Origin: Rossellomorea aquimaris
GTDB lineage: Bacteria; Bacillota; Bacilli; Bacillales; Bacillaceae_B
Length of the DNA: 64,000 nucleotides
Assembly: GCF_003315075.1 (NCBI RefSeq)
Contig: NZ_QNRJ01000010.1
Span: 50,002 to 114,001, forward strand
Direction of reading: 5' to 3'
This document shows positions 42,708 through 51,770 of this stretch, one piece after another. Position numbers and translations under genes: made by a program. The notes below the pieces were generated by a model. That model saw nothing but the letters and a program-made list of their open reading frames with translations, was not told the DNA's origin and did not search any database. The first letter of the stretch is position 1. Every line of letters begins with the position of its first letter.

Positions 42708-44219
42708 TTGACTAAGTTTGCAGATTTAAACTTAAGCGCATCTACGTTGAAATCAATTAAACGTATGGGCTTTGAAGAAGCTACACCAATTCAGGCGAGT
42801 ACAATTCCAGTCGGTTTAGAAGGTAAGGATATTATCGGTCAAGCACAAACTGGAACAGGTAAAACAACAGCATTTGGAATTCCGATGATCGAGAAGATCG
42901 ATGTGAAAAATCCAAACGTTCAAGCTCTTATCATTGCACCAACTCGTGAACTTGCCATCCAAGTATCTGAAGAGTTATATCGTATCGGAGCTGACAAGCG
43001 TGCACGTGTGTTATCTGTCTACGGAGGACAGGACATCCAACGTCAAATCCGCGCGATGAAAAAGAACCCTCATATCATCGTTGGTACACCAGGTCGTCTT
43101 CTTGACCATATCAAACGTAAAACACTCAACCTTGAAAACGTTGAAACACTAGTACTTGACGAAGCAGACGAAATGCTGAACATGGGCTTCATCGAAGACA
43201 TCGAAAGCATTCTTGAGACGGTTCCAAGCACAAGACAAACACTTCTATTCTCTGCCACAATGCCGGATCCGATCCGACGCATTGCGAATCGCTTTATGAC
43301 AGAGCCGGAAGTAATCAAAGTGAAGTCTAAAGAAGTAACGGTTTCGAACATCGAACAATTCTTCACTAAAGTAAGTGAAAAAGAAAAATTCGATACTCTT
43401 TCCCGTTTAATCGACGTTCAATCACCTGAACTTGCGATTGTATTCGGTCGTACAAAACGCAGAGTAGACGAATTAGCTCGTGCTCTTAGCATTCGCGGCT
43501 ACCTGGCAGAAGGAATTCACGGAGATCTTTCTCAAGCTCGTCGTATGACGGTTCTTAAGAAGTTCAAAGAGGGACGCATCGACATCTTGATCGCAACAGA
43601 CGTTGCCGCTCGTGGATTAGATATCTCCGGCGTGACGCATGTTTACAACTTTGATATTCCTCAAGATCCTGAAAGCTATGTTCACCGTATCGGACGTACA
43701 GGTCGTGCAGGTAAGAAAGGGATGTCCATCACTTTTGTAACACCAAGAGAAATGGGTTACCTGAAGATCGTTGAACAAACAACGAAGAAGAAAATGACGG
43801 CTCTTAAGCCACCTAGCTTAAACGAAGCCCTTGAAGGTCAACAACGCTTAGCTCTTGAAAAATTAGCTGAAGCGGCGAAAGAAAGTGATCTTAAGGATTA
43901 CTATCCATTAGCAGAAGAATTCCTTGGAGGCCACGATTCTGTTCAAGCAGTTGCAGCAGCAATCCGTGTCCTGACGAAGGAGCCGGATACAACACCAGTT
44001 GATATCACTGAAGAGCGTCCATTACCATCAAGAGGTGGTGGAAATCGCGGCGGTGGATACAAAGGTGGAGCACGCAGCGGTAAAGGCGGAAGCCGTGGTG
44101 GATCACCACGCAGCGGCGGTGGAAATCGCGGAGGCGGAAGCCGTGGCGGAGATCGCAACCGTACTGGCGGCGGCAGACCACAATCTTCAAGCAAACGTAA
44201 ATCTTATAACAATTCTTGA
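42708..44219 (+). CDS. cshA: DEAD-box ATP-dependent RNA helicase CshA
   Basis: The protein of about 503 residues is the DEAD-box helicase of the RNA degradosome and cold response. Motifs in order are [14 protein letters not shown] (Q motif), [36 protein letters not shown] and [13 protein letters not shown]. The C-terminal tail is rich in Arg-Gly-Gly ([23 protein letters not shown]), a typical RNA-binding extension. The start is TTG 42708 with AAAGGAG nine bases before; the ATG at 42666 has no ribosome site. It follows murF after the esterase gene, as in B. subtilis ydbR. Confidence 0.95.
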   Translation: MTKFADLNLSASTLKSIKRMGFEEATPIQASTIPVGLEGKDIIGQAQTGTGKTTAFGIPMIEKIDVKNPNVQALIIAPTRELAIQVSEELYRIGADKRARVLSVYGGQDIQRQIRAMKKNPHIIVGTPGRLLDHIKRKTLNLENVETLVLDEADEMLNMGFIEDIESILETVPSTRQTLLFSATMPDPIRRIANRFMTEPEVIKVKSKEVTVSNIEQFFTKVSEKEKFDTLSRLIDVQSPELAIVFGRTKRRVDELARALSIRGYLAEGIHGDLSQARRMTVLKKFKEGRIDILIATDVAARGLDISGVTHVYNFDIPQDPESYVHRIGRTGRAGKKGMSITFVTPREMGYLKIVEQTTKKKMTALKPPSLNEALEGQQRLALEKLAEAAKESDLKDYYPLAEEFLGGHDSVQAVAAAIRVLTKEPDTTPVDITEERPLPSRGGGNRGGGYKGGARSGKGGSRGGSPRSGGGNRGGGSRGGDRNRTGGGRPQSSSKRKSYNNS

Positions 44220-44236
44220 TTTTGATTGAGAATGGG

Positions 44237-44270
44237 AACACGATGACCTTTGGGTTGTCGTGTTTTTTTT
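44237..44270 (+). terminator. intrinsic terminator after cshA
   Basis: A 12-bp stem, AACACGATGACC (44237-44248) with GGTTGTCGTGTT (44253-44264), is followed by a T-run. Confidence 0.9.
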
Positions 44271-44350
44271 GGTTTGTGCTGGTTGGATTAGGAGGTATGG
44301 GAAAGGGGCAAGGATCACGGATTGCGGTTTGTTTCCAATTTTTACAAAAA

Positions 44351-44463
44351 GGCGCAATTATTGTGTGAAACGACGCAATAAACAGAAAAAAGACGCAATT
44401 AAGGTGAAAAAAGACGCAATTATTCAGATATCGACGCAATTAAACCCCAAAACGACGCAATTA
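44351..44463 (+). repeat. six-copy GACGCAATTA array with 20-21 bp period
   Basis: Copies of GACGCAA(T)T(A) begin at 44351 (GGCGCAATTA variant), 44372, 44392, 44413, 44433 and 44454, spaced 21, 20, 21, 20 and 21 bases. The 10-12 bases between copies differ from one another and are A-rich. The array lies between the cshA terminator and the NERD gene. The near-constant two-helical-turn phase suggests protein binding to one face of DNA or local repeat growth. Confidence 0.85.
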
Positions 44464-44555
44464 GTGATAAACTGTGGTTTTTTGTAATGGAAAAGAAGGG
44501 TTTTTTAAGCCTGTGGCGAACTAGAGTAAGCAGAACCTTAAAGGAGAGTGATCAA

Positions 44556-45527
44556 TTGATCTGTAAAGAATTTAAAATCCCTATCAATATTGAAAATAGC
44601 CAAACATTATTATGGCGCCTGGCTCTCAATCATCAAAAGACTCCCATCGTAGATAAAGATTTAAAGAAAAGAAAAGCAGGTTACAAAGGTGAAGCAACCG
44701 TCTACTACCACCTCGGCTTCTTGAAAGACAAGAAATATAGAATCTTTTATGATGTAAGGCTTCCTCTATTCTCAAACTTTTTCCAAATGGATTTCCTTAT
44801 CCTCACTCCATTCTATATTTTAATTATCGAAGTAAAGAACATCTCAGGAATAGTCACCATTGATCCATTCATAAGACAGCTTACCCGTACTTATAAAGGA
44901 TTAACAGAAGGATTCTCTGACCCGGTTTCTCAGGTTCAAAGACAAAAATTATTACTGCAAAAATGGTTCAGTGTCCACAAGCTGAAACACCCTCCCATCG
45001 AACACCTCGTTGTATTCAGCAACCCATCAACTATCTTAAATTTCACCAAAACCCCACCAGCTGACTCACCTTACAGAAACATTATTCATGCCCAAAATAT
45101 AATAGACAATATCAAAGATTTAAATGAGTTATACGTAAAAGAAGCCATGACTGATAAAGAAATAACCAAAATGAAGAAAACCATGTTAAAAAATCATGAA
45201 GAATCCGAGATAGACTTTATGGAGACATATTCTCTTACCCAAAGCGATATTGTGACTGGAGTCCGATGTGAAAAGTGCAATCACATACCAATGATTAGAG
45301 TGAGTGGTGCGTGGTCCTGCGTTAAATGTGGTAGTTCATCTAAATATGCCCACATAGAAGCGCTTCGGGATTATTTCTTACTAATGAGTGATCACATAAC
45401 CAATCGCCAATTGAGGAGATTTTTGCATCTGAAATCACGAAACACCGCTTATAAAATATTGAAATCCCTTCATTTAGAAACACAAGGAGGAACAAAGGCT
45501 GTCATTTATTCAAAATCAACAAGATAA
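44556..45527 (+). CDS. NERD-domain protein with C-terminal zinc ribbon
   Basis: The 323-residue protein has a NERD (nuclease-related) domain at about residues 50-160. YKGEATVYYHLG and FQMDFLILTPFYILIIEVKNISG hold the Glu, Asp and Glu-x-Lys expected for the PD-(D/E)XK-like core, so it may cut or bind nucleic acid. A CEKCNHIPMIRVSGAWSCVKCG zinc ribbon lies near 240-270, and a helical tail follows. TTG 44556 has AAGGAGAG nine bases before; ATG 44487 has no ribosome site. It is not at this place in B. subtilis, so it was probably gained. NERD proteins occur in defence and mobile contexts, but no partner gene is seen. Confidence 0.82.
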   Translation: MICKEFKIPINIENSQTLLWRLALNHQKTPIVDKDLKKRKAGYKGEATVYYHLGFLKDKKYRIFYDVRLPLFSNFFQMDFLILTPFYILIIEVKNISGIVTIDPFIRQLTRTYKGLTEGFSDPVSQVQRQKLLLQKWFSVHKLKHPPIEHLVVFSNPSTILNFTKTPPADSPYRNIIHAQNIIDNIKDLNELYVKEAMTDKEITKMKKTMLKNHEESEIDFMETYSLTQSDIVTGVRCEKCNHIPMIRVSGAWSCVKCGSSSKYAHIEALRDYFLLMSDHITNRQLRRFLHLKSRNTAYKILKSLHLETQGGTKAVIYSKSTR

Positions 45528-45574
45528 TTCCCTTCCTTCCGCACATACTAACCCCAAAAAGGAGTCCACCCCAC

Positions 45575-46537
45575 ATGACACTCGTAAGGTTAGGCTATGT
45601 TGCCATGAGCATGAACCTCCAGAATGCATCACCTTCCCAAACCATGACTTATAAGCAGTTTTCCGGGATCAAGGATCGTGAGGCCGCTATTCATAAACTC
45701 GAACGGATCGCAAAATCGAATCTTGAAAACTGCCTGCGGCTTTTAAAGCATAATGTTCTGAATGAGATTCATTTTTTCCGGTTCAGTTCAAAGTTGATCC
45801 CTCTTGCGAATCATCCTGAATTGAAAGGATGGGATTTCATATCTCCGTTAAAGGAGGAGCTCAGAGCGATTGAAGAGTACCTGAAGCTTCATCCCATGAG
45901 GGTGGATTTTCATCCTGATCATTTTGTCTTGCTCAATTCCAGTGATGTGGATGTGTTGAAAAATACGCTGAAGACGTTAAAAATGCATGAGGCATTATTA
46001 AAAGGGATGGGAATCGATCCAACCCACCGCTGTGTTCTCCATGTAGGTGGAGCATATGAAGACAAAGAAAAGGCACTTGAGCAATTCATACACAATTGGG
46101 GTCTGACTCCCGTTTCTCTTCAACAAATGATCATTCTCGAAAATGATGATACGGTATTCAGTGCGGCTGATGCCCTTTATCTATGTGAAAAGCTCGGGAT
46201 TCCCCTTGTATTTGATTACCATCACCATCTTGCTTATAACGAAAGGGACTGGTTGTTGGATTGGGATAGGATCGTAGGAACGTGGAGCCAGTCATCATTA
46301 CCTGTGAAGATGCATATTTCAAGCCCTCGATCCCAGGAGGATTACAAAGCCCATGCCGATTTCATCGACCCTAGGATGTTTCTTGATTTTCTTCAAGGGA
46401 TAAAGGGATCGGTGGATGAAATCCATTGTATGATAGAAGCGAAGAAAAAGGATGACGCTTTGTTCCGATTAGTGGAGGACCTGCAGGGGATTGAGGGGAT
46501 TGAGTGGGTGGATAAAAGTTCGTTTAAGATAAAATAG
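45575..46537 (+). CDS. uvsE: UV damage endonuclease UvsE
   Basis: The protein of about 320 residues belongs to the UVDE family, which nicks DNA beside UV photoproducts in an alternative repair route. Family stretches are MTLVRLGYVAMSMNLQNASP, HFFRFSSKLIPLANHPEL and RVDFHPDHFVLLNS. LENDDTVFSAADAL, FDYHHHLAYN and the KMHISSPRSQEDY block supply metal-binding His, Asp and Glu residues. The ATG at 45575 follows AAAGGAG. It stands with the NERD gene between cshA and ydbS, an insertion relative to B. subtilis. Confidence 0.94.
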   Translation: MTLVRLGYVAMSMNLQNASPSQTMTYKQFSGIKDREAAIHKLERIAKSNLENCLRLLKHNVLNEIHFFRFSSKLIPLANHPELKGWDFISPLKEELRAIEEYLKLHPMRVDFHPDHFVLLNSSDVDVLKNTLKTLKMHEALLKGMGIDPTHRCVLHVGGAYEDKEKALEQFIHNWGLTPVSLQQMIILENDDTVFSAADALYLCEKLGIPLVFDYHHHLAYNERDWLLDWDRIVGTWSQSSLPVKMHISSPRSQEDYKAHADFIDPRMFLDFLQGIKGSVDEIHCMIEAKKKDDALFRLVEDLQGIEGIEWVDKSSFKIK

Positions 46538-46637
46538 GCAAATCTCCCAAAGCTTTCTCCTTAATCTGAAACCATCTCTGTTCCAAACCGTAAATATACT
46601 GTAAGATTTAGTAAAAGAGAGAAGTGAGGGGATGGGT

Positions 46638-47117
46638 ATGATCGGAGAGCCGCAAAAACGGATTTCACCAAAGGCTTTAAAGGTGTGGAAGATATATGGT
46701 GTGTTTGAAACGTTGATCGTTGCAGCTGTAGCCGCAGGAGCGATTACGCTAACTGTTATGTTTGAGTGGCAACAATGGATCATTGCAGCAGCAGTTGCCG
46801 TGTTGATTCTATTTACATATTTGTTTGTTTTCTTTATTCCAACGATCAAATGGAAGAGATGGCGTTATGAGGTTAGGGAACAGGAGATTGAGCTTCAAAG
46901 AGGAATTTTCATCGTGAAGCGCACATTGGTACCGATGGTGAGAGTTCAACATGTTGATACGGTTCAGGGGCCAATTTTAAAAAAGTATGAGTTGGCAACC
47001 ATTACGATTTCGACGGCAGCCACGGTTCATGAGATACCGGCATTGGATGTGGAGGAGGCAGATGAATTGAGAAACTCCATTTCACAACTTGCGAGGGTGG
47101 CGGAAGATGATGTCTGA
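46638..47117 (+). CDS. ydbS: PH-domain membrane protein YdbS
   Basis: The 159-residue protein has two N-terminal membrane spans (about residues 20-65) followed by a bacterial PH domain (YEVREQEIELQRGIFIVKRTLVPMVRVQHVDTVQGPILKKY). It corresponds to YdbS of B. subtilis. YdbS and YdbT were linked to resistance to the bacteriocin amylocyclicin. The start is probably ATG 46638, six bases after GAGGGG. Its last codons overlap the ydbT start, so the pair is coupled. Confidence 0.9.
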   Translation: MIGEPQKRISPKALKVWKIYGVFETLIVAAVAAGAITLTVMFEWQQWIIAAAVAVLILFTYLFVFFIPTIKWKRWRYEVREQEIELQRGIFIVKRTLVPMVRVQHVDTVQGPILKKYELATITISTAATVHEIPALDVEEADELRNSISQLARVAEDDV

Positions 47118-48567
47118 GCACAAGAGACTGCATCCTATTTCAGCCGTAGCGAATTTTGTAAAACAGTTAAAGGACTTGATCGTTCCCTTTGTCTTTTTAT
47201 TTGTATTGAATAACCGGGGAGAGAAGACGGGGGTTTGGGATTATATGCCTCTAATATCCATGGCGGCAGTTCTTGTGTTCGTTCTGGTCACAGGGATTGT
47301 GAAGTGGCTTCGGTTTACATATCGAGTGGAAGAAGGGGAGCTGAGGATTGAGTACGGACTATTCGTTAAAAAGAAAAGGTATATCCCCATTGACCGGATT
47401 CAGAGTTTGAATTTTTCTGAGGGCATTCTTCATCGCCCTTTTGGATTGGTTAAGGTCAAGGTCGAAACGGCAGGGTCTTCGAATCCCCGGGAATCAGAAG
47501 CAGAATTGACAGCTATTTTAAAAGAAGAAGCAATAGAGTTGGAGGAAATGATTTATCGGGAGAAAAAGGGTAACATCGTAACCGACGATCTGTCAGGCGA
47601 AAATACGGGTACTTTGAAAGATGAAACCCCCTTTTTCAACCTCTCCTCGAAAGACATTTGGGTTCTTGCTACGACTTCAGGCGGGGTCGGGGTCGTTATT
47701 TCCGGGGTGTTTGTTTTCTTGTCCCAATTTAATGAGTTCATTCCGTACGAAGCTGTGTACGATGAGCTGGCTGTTTTTGTGAAAAGCGGAGTGTTTGTCG
47801 TTTCGGTGATGGCCTTTTTGGGCTTGCTTGTTGCCTGGCTATTATCGATTGCCTGGACATTTATTATTTATGGTGATTTCAGAATAAAAATTGTGGATGA
47901 TCACATTGTCATGACAAGAGGGCTCCTGGAGAAGAAGCAGGTGACGGTTCCCTTAAATCGTGTTCAAGGAATCCGGGTAGTGGAAAATCCAATCAGGCAA
48001 CTATTGGGGTATTGCACCGTCCACATTGAAAATGCAGGTGGATCTGTTTTAGAGAAAGACAGCACCAGTATAAAATTATTCCCGATTGTGAAGAAGAAAC
48101 GAATTCAGGAATTATTAAACGACTTATTTCCGGATTATGTCATTCATGATGACTTTAAGAGGCTTCCGGGACGTTCCTTAAGAAGATATGTGTTCAGACA
48201 GGCAGTCTGGGTGGTGATCCCGATGGCGGCTGTTTGTTTTATGTACTGGCCATATGGTCTTTGGGCCGGCTTGTTGATGATTCCTTTCGGGATTCTCGGA
48301 TACTACCAATATCGTGCCGGGGGCTGGAAGATTGTTGATGGACAATTATCTTTACAGTATAGGGGCATATTGAAAAATACGATGCATATAAAGAAAAGTC
48401 GCATTCAATCTCTGGACACCCATGAAAGCTGGTTTCAAACGAGAAAAGACTTGGGCAGTCTCAGAACCACGATAAAATCTGGAGAGACTGGTTATGCGAG
48501 TCCGATCCGGGATCTTGAAAAGAAGGACCTCCGAACCATTGCTTCTTGGTTTTCTCATAGTGTGTAA
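47107..48567 (+). CDS. ydbT: PH-domain membrane protein YdbT
   Basis: The protein of about 486 residues has six or more spans and three PH domains (IEYGLFVKKKRYIPIDRIQSLNF; DDHIVMTRGLLEKKQVTVPLNRVQGIRV; DGQLSLQYRGILKNTMHIKKSRIQSLD). The first starts near residue 75. It matches B. subtilis YdbT in order and length. It overlaps ydbS by eleven bases. The start is ATG 47107 (or 47110) with GAGGGTGG upstream. Together they are probably an envelope protein complex. Confidence 0.9.
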   Translation: MMSEHKRLHPISAVANFVKQLKDLIVPFVFLFVLNNRGEKTGVWDYMPLISMAAVLVFVLVTGIVKWLRFTYRVEEGELRIEYGLFVKKKRYIPIDRIQSLNFSEGILHRPFGLVKVKVETAGSSNPRESEAELTAILKEEAIELEEMIYREKKGNIVTDDLSGENTGTLKDETPFFNLSSKDIWVLATTSGGVGVVISGVFVFLSQFNEFIPYEAVYDELAVFVKSGVFVVSVMAFLGLLVAWLLSIAWTFIIYGDFRIKIVDDHIVMTRGLLEKKQVTVPLNRVQGIRVVENPIRQLLGYCTVHIENAGGSVLEKDSTSIKLFPIVKKKRIQELLNDLFPDYVIHDDFKRLPGRSLRRYVFRQAVWVVIPMAAVCFMYWPYGLWAGLLMIPFGILGYYQYRAGGWKIVDGQLSLQYRGILKNTMHIKKSRIQSLDTHESWFQTRKDLGSLRTTIKSGETGYASPIRDLEKKDLRTIASWFSHSV

Positions 48568-48572
48568 ACGAT

Positions 48573-48607
48573 AAAAGTGGCCCGCGATTCGTTAGCGGGT
48601 CACTTTT
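48573..48607. terminator. bidirectional terminator between ydbT and the rhomboid gene
   Basis: A 13-bp stem, AAAAGTGGCCCGC (48573-48585) with GCGGGTCACTTTT (48595-48607), with one mismatch, lies between convergent genes. Confidence 0.88.
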
Positions 48608-48612
48608 GTTTC

Positions 48613-49197
48613 TTATTTTTTACCTGAAATCCACCCGATCACAAAGCCGCCGATTAGTCCGAAGATATGGGCCGTTATGTTGATTCCTGATTGCATGAAG
48701 GTCATGACTACACCGATGACGACGATCGGTAGGATGATTTGCCGGCTTTCTCTCGTGATGAAATGATTTTTTAAGATAATCATGGCGATGTAAAAGCCGA
48801 ATAAACCGAAAATCGCTCCTGATGCTCCCACATGACTATACGTAAGGGGCTTGGTAACATACGTAATGATATTGGCAAACATGCCGCTTGCTAAATATAG
48901 ACCGATAAACTTCGCTTTTCCCAGATGCTTTTCCAGTGGTGGGCCAAACAGGACAAGGGAAAACGAATTGAATAGCAGATGAGCGAATCCCAAATGTACA
49001 AAGATAGGGGTGACGAGTCTCCACCATTCTCCTTCGCTTATAAATAAATTCACACCGGCCAGCTGCTCGTACACCCACAGTTGTGGAAAAATAGGAAGTG
49101 CACTGACTAGGTATAGGGCGATATGAATGAATACAATCAGGGAAATAATAGGGTATAACCGTAAAAATTGTGAAAAACTTTCAGTCCGGACAAACAT
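48613..49197 (-). CDS. rhomboid family intramembrane serine protease (YdcA-like)
   Basis: The 194-residue protein has about six spans. The rhomboid catalytic motif GASGAIFG (Ser near residue 125) and a C-terminal His in ITAHIFGLIGGFVIGW form the catalytic dyad. WWRLVTPIFVHLGFAHLLFN (HxxxN region) is also present. This is the place of YdcA in B. subtilis. It cleaves membrane proteins; the substrate is unknown. ATG 49197 follows AGGAGG. Confidence 0.92.
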   Translation of the reverse strand: MFVRTESFSQFLRLYPIISLIVFIHIALYLVSALPIFPQLWVYEQLAGVNLFISEGEWWRLVTPIFVHLGFAHLLFNSFSLVLFGPPLEKHLGKAKFIGLYLASGMFANIITYVTKPLTYSHVGASGAIFGLFGFYIAMIILKNHFITRESRQIILPIVVIGVVMTFMQSGINITAHIFGLIGGFVIGWISGKK

Positions 49198-49303
49198 ATT
49201 GTATCCTCCTAAGTAGGTTGTTTCTTTTTATATCATTACTGAATCATTTATTTAAAAGGCTTTTTTTTCGTAAACTTTGTTGCTTTTGAAAAAGCGAGTA
49301 GTG

Positions 49304-49430
49304 GTTGATTTCCGCTCCAGGTGCTCGCTTTCCGCGGGGCGTGAGTTGAGCCTCCTCGGGCTTTGCCCTGCGGGGTCTCAACTTTCCCGCTATTCCCGCA
49401 GGAGTCGAGCACCTTCCGCTCCAATCAACT
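49304..49430 (-). repeat. palindromic intergenic repeat, copy 1
   Basis: Large hairpin element with outer arms GTTGATT/AATCAAC (49304-49310 and 49423-49429). Inner GC-rich words include GGTGCTCG with CGAGCACC, CCGCGGGGC, and GAGCCTCCTCGG with GCGGGGTCTC. In reverse orientation it matches copy 3 at 59216-59336 (ACTCCTGCGGGAA, GAGACCCC, GAGGAGGCTC, CCCGCGGAAAG, TGGAGCGGAAA). Confidence 0.85.
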
Positions 49431-49552
49431 TTCGAAGCATGAGTTTGTGCAAATAGACAAATATAAAAACATGCACGTTTTATCTTTGACAGGCTGCTTT
49501 TTTTGAAGTGTCGAGAGGTTGATATTAGCTATAGTAGATATCCTGTACTGTC

Positions 49553-49769
49553 GATTGCTTTTTGTCCCTTCTGTGCTCTGTCACTCAAATTTTGTTTAGA
49601 TGGTGAGGGGAACTGCGCAGAGTCCTGCGGAAGTACGGTCGTGCCGAGACCCCGTTCGGCTAAGCTGAGGAGGCTCGGCCGAACGCTAGCTGCAAGCGGA
49701 GCAGTTCCCCTCACCATCCAGCAGACACCCGTTGACAGAGCCATGGCAGACAAATTGTTTAAAGCAACA
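49553..49769. repeat. long nested palindrome, copy 2 of the repeat family
   Basis: Successive arms pair outward: TGGTGAGGGGAACTGC (49601-49616) with its exact complement at 49701-49716, GCTCTGTCA (49575-49583) with TGACAGAGC (49733-49741), and GATTGCTT (49553-49560) with AAGCAATC (49762-49769). The core carries TCCTGCGG, GAGACCCC and GAGGAGGCTC, as in copies 1 and 3. It sits 128 bases before acpS. No protein frame in it is credible. Confidence 0.85.
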
Positions 49770-49896
49770 ATCATTACAAAAAGAGCTATTTAAAAAAACG
49801 CAGTCAATACTATACTATAAGAAAACGTCGGAAATCACGAGGATAGTTCATTATACAATTATGCAAGACAGGACAAGAGTAGAAGGGGAATCGCAT

Positions 49897-50247
49897 ATGA
49901 TAAAAGGAATAGGATTGGACATCGTTGAAACAGGGCGCATTCAGAGGATGATTGAACGGCAGCCGAAGTTCGTTAAGAGAATTTTAACAGCTAAGGAGGA
50001 GGATGCTTTCTATACATTAAACGAGCAGCGCAAGATTGAGTTCGCAGCAGGACGATTTGCAGCCAAAGAAGCTTTTGCCAAGGCGAATGGAACGGGCATC
50101 GGAACAGCGCTCTCCTTTCAGGATATTGAAATCAGTAAGGATCTGAACGGAAAGCCTTATTTTTCAAAGCCGGAGGGGGCGAATGCTCATCTATCCATCA
50201 CTCACAGCCGGGAATTTGCGGCTGCACAGGTGATCATCGAAGAGTAA
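49897..50247 (+). CDS. acpS: holo-[acyl-carrier-protein] synthase
   Basis: The 116-residue enzyme transfers phosphopantetheine from CoA to ACP. The signature [11 protein letters not shown] (metal-binding Asp at residue 8) and [17 protein letters not shown] (Glu of the active site near 58) are both present. [15 protein letters not shown] closes the protein. ATG 49897 follows AGAAGGGG. It lies at the same place as ydcB in B. subtilis, between rhomboid and ydcC. The long palindrome lies in front of it. Confidence 0.95.
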   Translation: MIKGIGLDIVETGRIQRMIERQPKFVKRILTAKEEDAFYTLNEQRKIEFAAGRFAAKEAFAKANGTGIGTALSFQDIEISKDLNGKPYFSKPEGANAHLSITHSREFAAAQVIIEE

Positions 50248-50471
50248 AATTATTTCAAGCTTGTCATCTTCACTAGCATAATCCTTCAGGTTGTCTCATA
50301 TATTCAGTAGTGCAATAAGAGAGACAAGGCCAGGTGTTTAACAATCGCGGTTCTTTGGCGAATGGCAATTGGACTAAGGAACGGGACATTCTATAAGGAT
50401 CGTCCATTCTTAGACGGCTGGCTTTCCCCTCTCTCAATTACGTTTATCCTGGGACAAAAGGGGTTGAAAAA

Positions 50472-51485
50472 ATGAAGAAAAAGCTAGTGATACTAGTGAT
50501 GGCCATGTTAGCGGTGCTTATGCTGGCTGCTTGTGGAGAGCAATCGAAAGAAGATGTAACCAAGGATCTTAAGGCTAAAGTAGAGGATATGAAGGGGTAC
50601 AAAGCAGATGCAAAAATGACCCTGCAGGTGGGCGACGAGCCTCAAACCTATGATGTGGAAGTGTGGCATAATGACCCTAATTATTATCGAGTGGCATTAA
50701 AGAACGCTGCGAAAGATCAGAGTCAAATGATCTTACGTAATGATGAGGGTGTATTTGTCCTTACGCCGGCTCTGAACAAAAGCTTCCGATTCCAAAGCAA
50801 CTGGCCTGAAAATAGCAGTCAGGCGTACTTGTATGAATCGCTTGTTCAAGATGTGTTAGAGGATAAAGAGGCTACTTTCAAAGAAACAAAGGATCATTAC
50901 ATCTTTAACACGAAGACTCGTTATCAAAACAGTCAGATGCTTCCGACTCAAGAGATTGCCTTTAACAAGAAAGACCTGACGCCGGCATCGGTCAATGTAT
51001 TGGATTCTGATAAAAATCCACTTGTAAAAGTAGAGTTCTCCAAGATGGATATGAAAGCCGGATTCGATAAAAAGGACTTCGACATGAAGAAAAACATGAC
51101 AGGTGCCCAGCTTGAAGTACCGGTTACGGCAAATGTAGAGGACACAGAATTCACTGTTCTTTACCCAATGTCTGAAATCACCGGCACCGAATTAATTGAA
51201 GAAAAAGAAGTCGCCACCGATACGGGTAAACGTGTGATCTTAACGTACGATGGTGAAAAATCCTTCACAATCGTACAAGAAAAAACAACGGTCGTTCCAA
51301 CAATGACGGTTTCTACTTCTCTTAAAGGTGAATTAGTGGACTTAGGATTCACAGTAGCGGCCATGACAGAGCAATCAATCAGATGGACCAATAACGGAGT
51401 GGACTATATGCTTGCCTCCAATGACCTGACTCCTTCTGAGATGGTGATGGTAGCTCAATCCGTACAAGGTTCGATGGTGAAATAA
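50472..51485 (+). CDS. ydcC: LolA-like lipoprotein YdcC, sporulation-associated
   Basis: The 337-residue lipoprotein has a signal peptide with lipobox VLMLAAC (Cys near 21) and a beta-rich body like the LolA/outer-membrane carrier fold. Stretches such as YDVEVWHNDPNYYRVAL and NVLDSDKNPLVKVEFSKMDMK fit YdcC of B. subtilis, reported as sporulation-linked. It stays outside the membrane, attached by lipid. ATG 50472 follows AAAAGGGG. It lies between acpS and alr, as in B. subtilis. Confidence 0.9.
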   Translation: MKKKLVILVMAMLAVLMLAACGEQSKEDVTKDLKAKVEDMKGYKADAKMTLQVGDEPQTYDVEVWHNDPNYYRVALKNAAKDQSQMILRNDEGVFVLTPALNKSFRFQSNWPENSSQAYLYESLVQDVLEDKEATFKETKDHYIFNTKTRYQNSQMLPTQEIAFNKKDLTPASVNVLDSDKNPLVKVEFSKMDMKAGFDKKDFDMKKNMTGAQLEVPVTANVEDTEFTVLYPMSEITGTELIEEKEVATDTGKRVILTYDGEKSFTIVQEKTTVVPTMTVSTSLKGELVDLGFTVAAMTEQSIRWTNNGVDYMLASNDLTPSEMVMVAQSVQGSMVK

Positions 51486-51497
51486 AATAACTGAACG

Positions 51498-51529
51498 GGG
51501 CGGGCCTATCAGGTTCGCCTCTTTTCTTG
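51498..51529 (+). terminator. weak terminator after ydcC
   Basis: GGCGGGCC (51500-51507) pairs with GGTTCGCC (51513-51520), with two G-U pairs, and is followed by TCTTTTCTT. Confidence 0.45.
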
Positions 51530-51770
51530 GTGTGCGTGAGGGAGATGTGATAGAAGAATAGAAGTAAAAGCATCATCTACCCTACGCTAGTAAAAGAAAT
51601 TAATATCGATCTAAAAACCCAAAGGTCTTCCTCGAACGGCCTCATAAACACTTATCCAACCCCCCTCTTCCAAAATTCTATTTGACACAATGAATGATAA
51701 TATGAATAATCAATGGTATTCTTGAATAGAATGACAATGTTTTGTGTAAAGATATGAGGAAGTGAAGAGA

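Noticed and set aside
43943..44439. Pro-rich and other frames opposite or beside the cshA tail
   Set aside because: They are produced by the RGG-coding repeats of cshA read in other frames.
44351..44463. CRISPR array
   Set aside because: Repeats are only about 10 bases and spacers 10-12 bases, far too short; no cas genes are near.
49503..49793. Plus-strand frame of 96 codons (and its reverse, 49529-49774)
   Set aside because: Both lie on the long palindrome; the reading frames follow from the inverted repeat, and no ribosome site is present.
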